Shown in pieces: positions 58,600-62,000 of a stretch of DNA of 62,000 bases. Positions within the stretch are counted from its first letter, which is position 1, and every line of letters starts with the position of its first letter. Made by a program: the position numbers and the translations under genes. The notes beneath the pieces are model-generated. The model did not search any database and was not told where the DNA came from. It saw only the letters and a list, made by a program, of their open reading frames with translations. The stretch comes from Mesostigma viride (Eukaryota; Streptophyta; Mesostigmatophyceae; Mesostigmatales; Mesostigmataceae), in assembly GCA_009746045.1 (NCBI GenBank), contig RPFO01001997.1, positions 1-62,000 of the forward strand, given 5' to 3'.

Positions 58600-58865
58600 A
58601 GCCATGATGCATGATCTTCCACCCCATGCCAGGCCTTTGAACTCCAGGATACATCATGGTGGTGCAGGTGCACTTCGTGCACCCAGACCTTGTGTAGTTT
58701 ACACCCTACCCTTGCAGAAAGTAGCCCAGAATGTATGTCCATATTCTGATCATATTCTGTCCATATGCCCCTTCTCAGGGATATGTGCTACATATACTCC
58801 CAACGGAGTTATGTTCCTAATACATTAATTAATTAATTAATTAATCAATTAATTAATTAATTAAT
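58600..58865 (+). mobile_element. LINE/SINE 3' end, family 2, copy B
   Basis: Homologous to 48885-49115, ending in GGGATATGTGCTACATATAC and a long (TTAA)n tail (about 58823-58865). Confidence 0.7.
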
Positions 58866-58935
58866 GTGCACACTCAGGGATTAAAAACACTCTGGTGCTT
58901 TGTGACCCCCAACGGGAGCACATGTTTAATTAATC
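58866..58935 (+). mobile_element. Very short LINE 3' end copy
   Basis: About 70 bp: CAGGGATTAAAAACACTCTG, a GTGCTTT/GGGAGCAC hairpin and TTAATTAA, i.e. the 3' extremity of the ORF1-only LINE family, inserted at the end of the preceding TTAA tail. Confidence 0.7.
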
Positions 58936-59465
58936 AATTTTTTTATTGTCATGCGGGGGCATCAATGCTGCACGAGGGTGAGCCCCAGGGGGGTTGGGGT
59001 TACGGGGTCACTTTCAATGAGATAAATGGAACTCTTGTGTTCATCATTATGACTCACTTATGACTCGGTAGTGCTTAATTACTATCACTCTTCGGCATTC
59101 TCCAAAATGTACAGTAAGTGTTGATGTCCGTGAAGCCGGATTCAAATGGCGTACTTCCTAACCTTAGCTAGCAAAAAAAAACCTTCATGGCCCCGACATA
59201 TGGCCCCCTTCATGACCCCGAAATATGACTTCAATCCAACGTCCCCAGGTCTCCCATGCTTTCCAGTCCCGACGAGTGGGGAAACAAACCTGCACAGCCT
59301 AGTTTAAAGCCCACACAACCTTCAGGGCAAGTTCTTTTGTCTGGTCTCACTGCCCATACGCAAGGGGGACAAATACATACAACACATGATCAGACCTGGT
59401 GTGGACATCAGTTCGCAGCTGCCCATGGTAGTCCCTTGCTTAATCGCCTCTCTGCCTGCGTGTAG
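58936..59465 (+). other. Intergenic or intron, no clear feature
   Basis: A TATGGCCCC/TATGACTTC near-repeat at 59195-59230. Could be intron upstream of the next exon. Confidence 0.4.
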
Positions 59466-59646
59466 ATGCAGGGCCCTGCGATGCCCTTGTGTTTGATGGG
59501 GAACCACCCCCTTCGCCTCCAAACATCGCACGTTGTCAAGACTATGTCGAACAGGCATCTGCCAATCCGGCTAACTTGTGCAGTCAGCCGCCCAGTTCAC
59601 GCAAGCGGCACGTATTCGGCACGTTTCCAAGCAAGGCGATCCGGCG
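59466..59646 (+). CDS. Unrecognised gene, penultimate exon
   Basis: Acceptor GTGTAG and donor GTACGT (59647). Reads AGPCDALVFDGEPPPSPPNI, then RCQDYVEQASANPANLCSQP and SSRKRHVFGTFPSKAIR. Proline-rich with a basic patch; no family recognised. The phase joins the short exon at 59884. Upstream exons were not found; the transposon cluster may separate them. Confidence 0.45.
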
Positions 59647-59883
59647 GTACGTAGCGGTGTCACAGCCACCGAATTACAATACAAATTTACACGCGCCCAT
59701 CACTTGTCATACGATAAAGGTACAAGACAATTTCCAGGGGATTGGGTATAAAGGTACAAGACAATTTCCATGGGATTGGGTATGAACAATTCCATTTCCA
59801 TGGAGGGGTTGGGAAGGTTACTCAACACTTGCCGCAACATGAGTAACATCCCCTTTCATCTTCGCGGCGAGCATTCGATGCAG

Positions 59884-59941
59884 GCACATCCGTGCGGACC
59901 CGTCACATGATGAAGTAGTCACCCGTTACATCAAGAGATAG
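59884..59941 (+). CDS. Unrecognised gene, last exon
   Basis: Acceptor GATGCAG; reads HIRADPSHDEVVTRYIKR then TAG. Phase fits the exon ending at 59646. The stop lies 7 bp from that of the convergent minus-strand gene. Confidence 0.45.
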
Positions 59942-59948
59942 TCACCCG

Positions 59949-60073
59949 TCACATCGAAAAGTAATCTTCTTCCGCCTTCTTTGAGCCCACAAGGACGAGC
60001 TTCAATGCTGGCACACGTGCCGGACGTGAGAGGGACAAGCGCTTGAACGGTGGAGGATCGCTCAGAGGCGCAC
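59949..60073 (-). CDS. Unrecognised gene, last exon, minus strand
   Basis: Minus-strand acceptor CCTGCCAG after a pyrimidine tract. Reads APLSDPPPFKRLSLSRPARV, then PALKLVLVGSKKAEEDYFSM and TGA. Basic, Pro-rich start and a hydrophobic ALKLVLVG core. The entry phase matches the exon at 61407-61554. Confidence 0.55.
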
Positions 60074-60364
60074 CTGGCAGGGGCGGGGATGATTGGATTG
60101 CGCCGGTGATGCATAATAAGGATACCGGGTTATTATGTCGGGCAAATGAATAGGTGAGATGTTTACTCATAATGACCCCCGTCATCTGAAGGCCTCCCAG
60201 CCACACTACCCCCCTACAAAAATTATGAAATGGGGATGTAGAAAGGAAACATAAGCCATCCATGAGAGGCAACTGATATTTTTTACTGTTATTCTTTTGT
60301 AATATTACCCAACCCTCGCAGGGCGTTGAGGCAAAGCGATTACCCCAACTATTCAGCTGGTTGG

Positions 60365-60620
60365 CCCCCACCTAAACTACCCAAGTTGGCCCCTCTCTAA
60401 ACTGCTCAAGTACTCAAGTTGGCCCCTCTCTAAACTACTCAAGGACTCAAGTTGGCCCCTCTCTAAACTACTCAAATACTCAAGTTGGCCCCCATCTAAA
60501 CTACTCAAGTACTCAAGTTGGCCCCCATCTTAACTACTCAAGTACTTAAGTTGGCCCCTCTCCAAACTACTCAAGTACTCAAGTTGGCCCCTCTCTATAG
60601 TACTCAAGTACTCAAGTTGG
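60365..60620 (+). repeat. 33-bp tandem repeat, about 8 copies
   Basis: CTCAAGTACTCAAGTTGGCC and CCTCTCTAAACTA units, in the intron of the minus-strand gene. Confidence 0.9.
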
Positions 60621-60929
60621 CCCCTTCTAGTTTTAAAGCCAGCCCCCCTCCAAAAAAACCGTCGTCGAGTTAGATCAGATACGCAGGGCATTACTCTGTC
60701 CCCACACTGCTTCCATGGCACATTATGGGCTTGAACTCTAGACACGGCCATGGACAACGAATGAGCCCTGATATCCCCGCACGTCCGCTATTACTAGCAA
60801 TACATCATAGGCTCCACCTATCAATTGAGGCATCATCCAAGTTAGCCCAAACCCACTTCCCGCAGCAGCCATTGATAAAGGACATACCCGGGGGGAGGGG
60901 GGGGACAAGGAGGGAGGGAGAGGAGGGAG

Positions 60930-61403
<474 letters not shown>

Positions 61404-61406
61404 TAC

Positions 61407-61554
61407 CCTCCCTGGGAGTTGCCAGGTAGTTCTCAAACGGCCCACGCAGCGCGCGCGAAGTAGGGGACTCCTTTTTGGAGTAACCAGCCGCTGCTTCCAG
61501 CCTCTCGTGATTTGCGCGTTGCTTGGCTTCGAGGTCAGATAGCCGGTCGAAAGC
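61407..61554 (-). CDS. Unrecognised gene, penultimate exon, minus strand
   Basis: Minus-strand acceptor CTCCACAG and donor GTACGT. Reads AFDRLSDLEAKQRANHERLE, then AAAGYSKKESPTSRALRGPF and ENYLATPRE: a coiled-coil-like start and a basic linker. Joined to the exon at 59949-60073 it gives REGAPLSDPP in frame. No family recognised. Confidence 0.55.
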
Positions 61555-62000
61555 CTGTGGAGCATGACATGACCGCGGCAAGATCCAAAAAACACGCGCA
61601 TGATCGGGTAATAAGAGACACATACCACTAAACAGACAAAAAAAAATGGAAATTAGTTAAGAGAAGAATAACATGTATACATGTTGACGGACATCGTAAA
61701 CGTGTTTTAGTCTTTATCACTGTGACTGTGCTCTTCATCAATGTAGTATCATGTGTGGAGAGTAGCATACGCCGCAACATTTATACAGGTCATACTAGAG
61801 ACCGGTCTGGCGACACTGCCGACACAACAGTAGCAATTTATATAACAGATGGAATTTACACACATAGAAATGACGCAAGTAGGCCATGAGAGAATGTGGT
61901 GGTCCATGCCCCCTCCTTGTCGTGCATCAATCAGGGATGAAAGGTACCCCCTCAACAGCTTGTACCCGGTGACTCTCCCCATGGAGATGCGTGAACCCGT
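61555..62000 (-). other. Probable intron of the minus-strand gene
   Basis: No exon recognised up to the window edge. Confidence 0.4.

Overview
The window is nuclear DNA of a ciliated or flagellated unicellular eukaryote. The genes have GT-AG introns with C-rich acceptor tracts, the exons are GC-rich, tetranucleotide arrays are extensive, and non-LTR, hAT-like and piggyBac-like insertions are nested in one another. A green-algal (prasinophyte-like) source is my best guess, but the lineage cannot be fixed from the sequence. The main protein belongs to a family that works at the ciliary basal body, which fits a flagellate.

About three quarters of the window (464-46266, + strand) is one giant gene. 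By reading exon ends, codon phase and protein sense I assembled 33 exons that join without a phase conflict into about 4,350 codons. The 5' end lies off the window or in the first pyrimidine-rich block; a stop codon follows the last exon. The N-terminal ~1,900 residues match, block after block and in the same order, my memory of vertebrate CPLANE1 (C5orf42, JBTS17, a ciliogenesis and planar polarity effector): a WD-like beta-propeller part, then an alpha-helical solenoid. A ~2,000-residue low-complexity region with short recurring hydrophobic motifs follows, then four EF-hands and a charged helical tail. The EF-hand module is not part of the vertebrate protein as I know it.

The introns are as notable as the exons. 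At least 16 of the 32 introns carry, just downstream of the donor, one to many copies of the last 10-35 bases of the upstream exon together with its GT donor. Other introns hold satellites (90, 45, 46, 41/123 bp units) or CCNN tetranucleotide arrays. Intron 1 holds a complete ORF1-only LINE (1748-3708) with a 12-bp target duplication.

From about 46.6 to 58.9 kb the window is a transposon graveyard: LINE 3' ends with a hairpin and (TTAA)n tail, degenerate LINE ORF1 and ORF2 pieces, a piggyBac-like insertion in a TTAA tail, a 1,320-bp hAT deletion derivative with a BED zinc finger inside a LINE ORF1 relic, and a small element with 44-bp terminal direct repeats inside a 5'-truncated LINE. At the right edge two unrecognised genes converge, their stops 7 bp apart (59941 on +, 59949 on -).

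The long reading frames through tandem repeats (e.g. 4586-5751, 7262-7766, 12521-13034, 16550-17077, 60935-61399) are products of repeat unit length, not genes.
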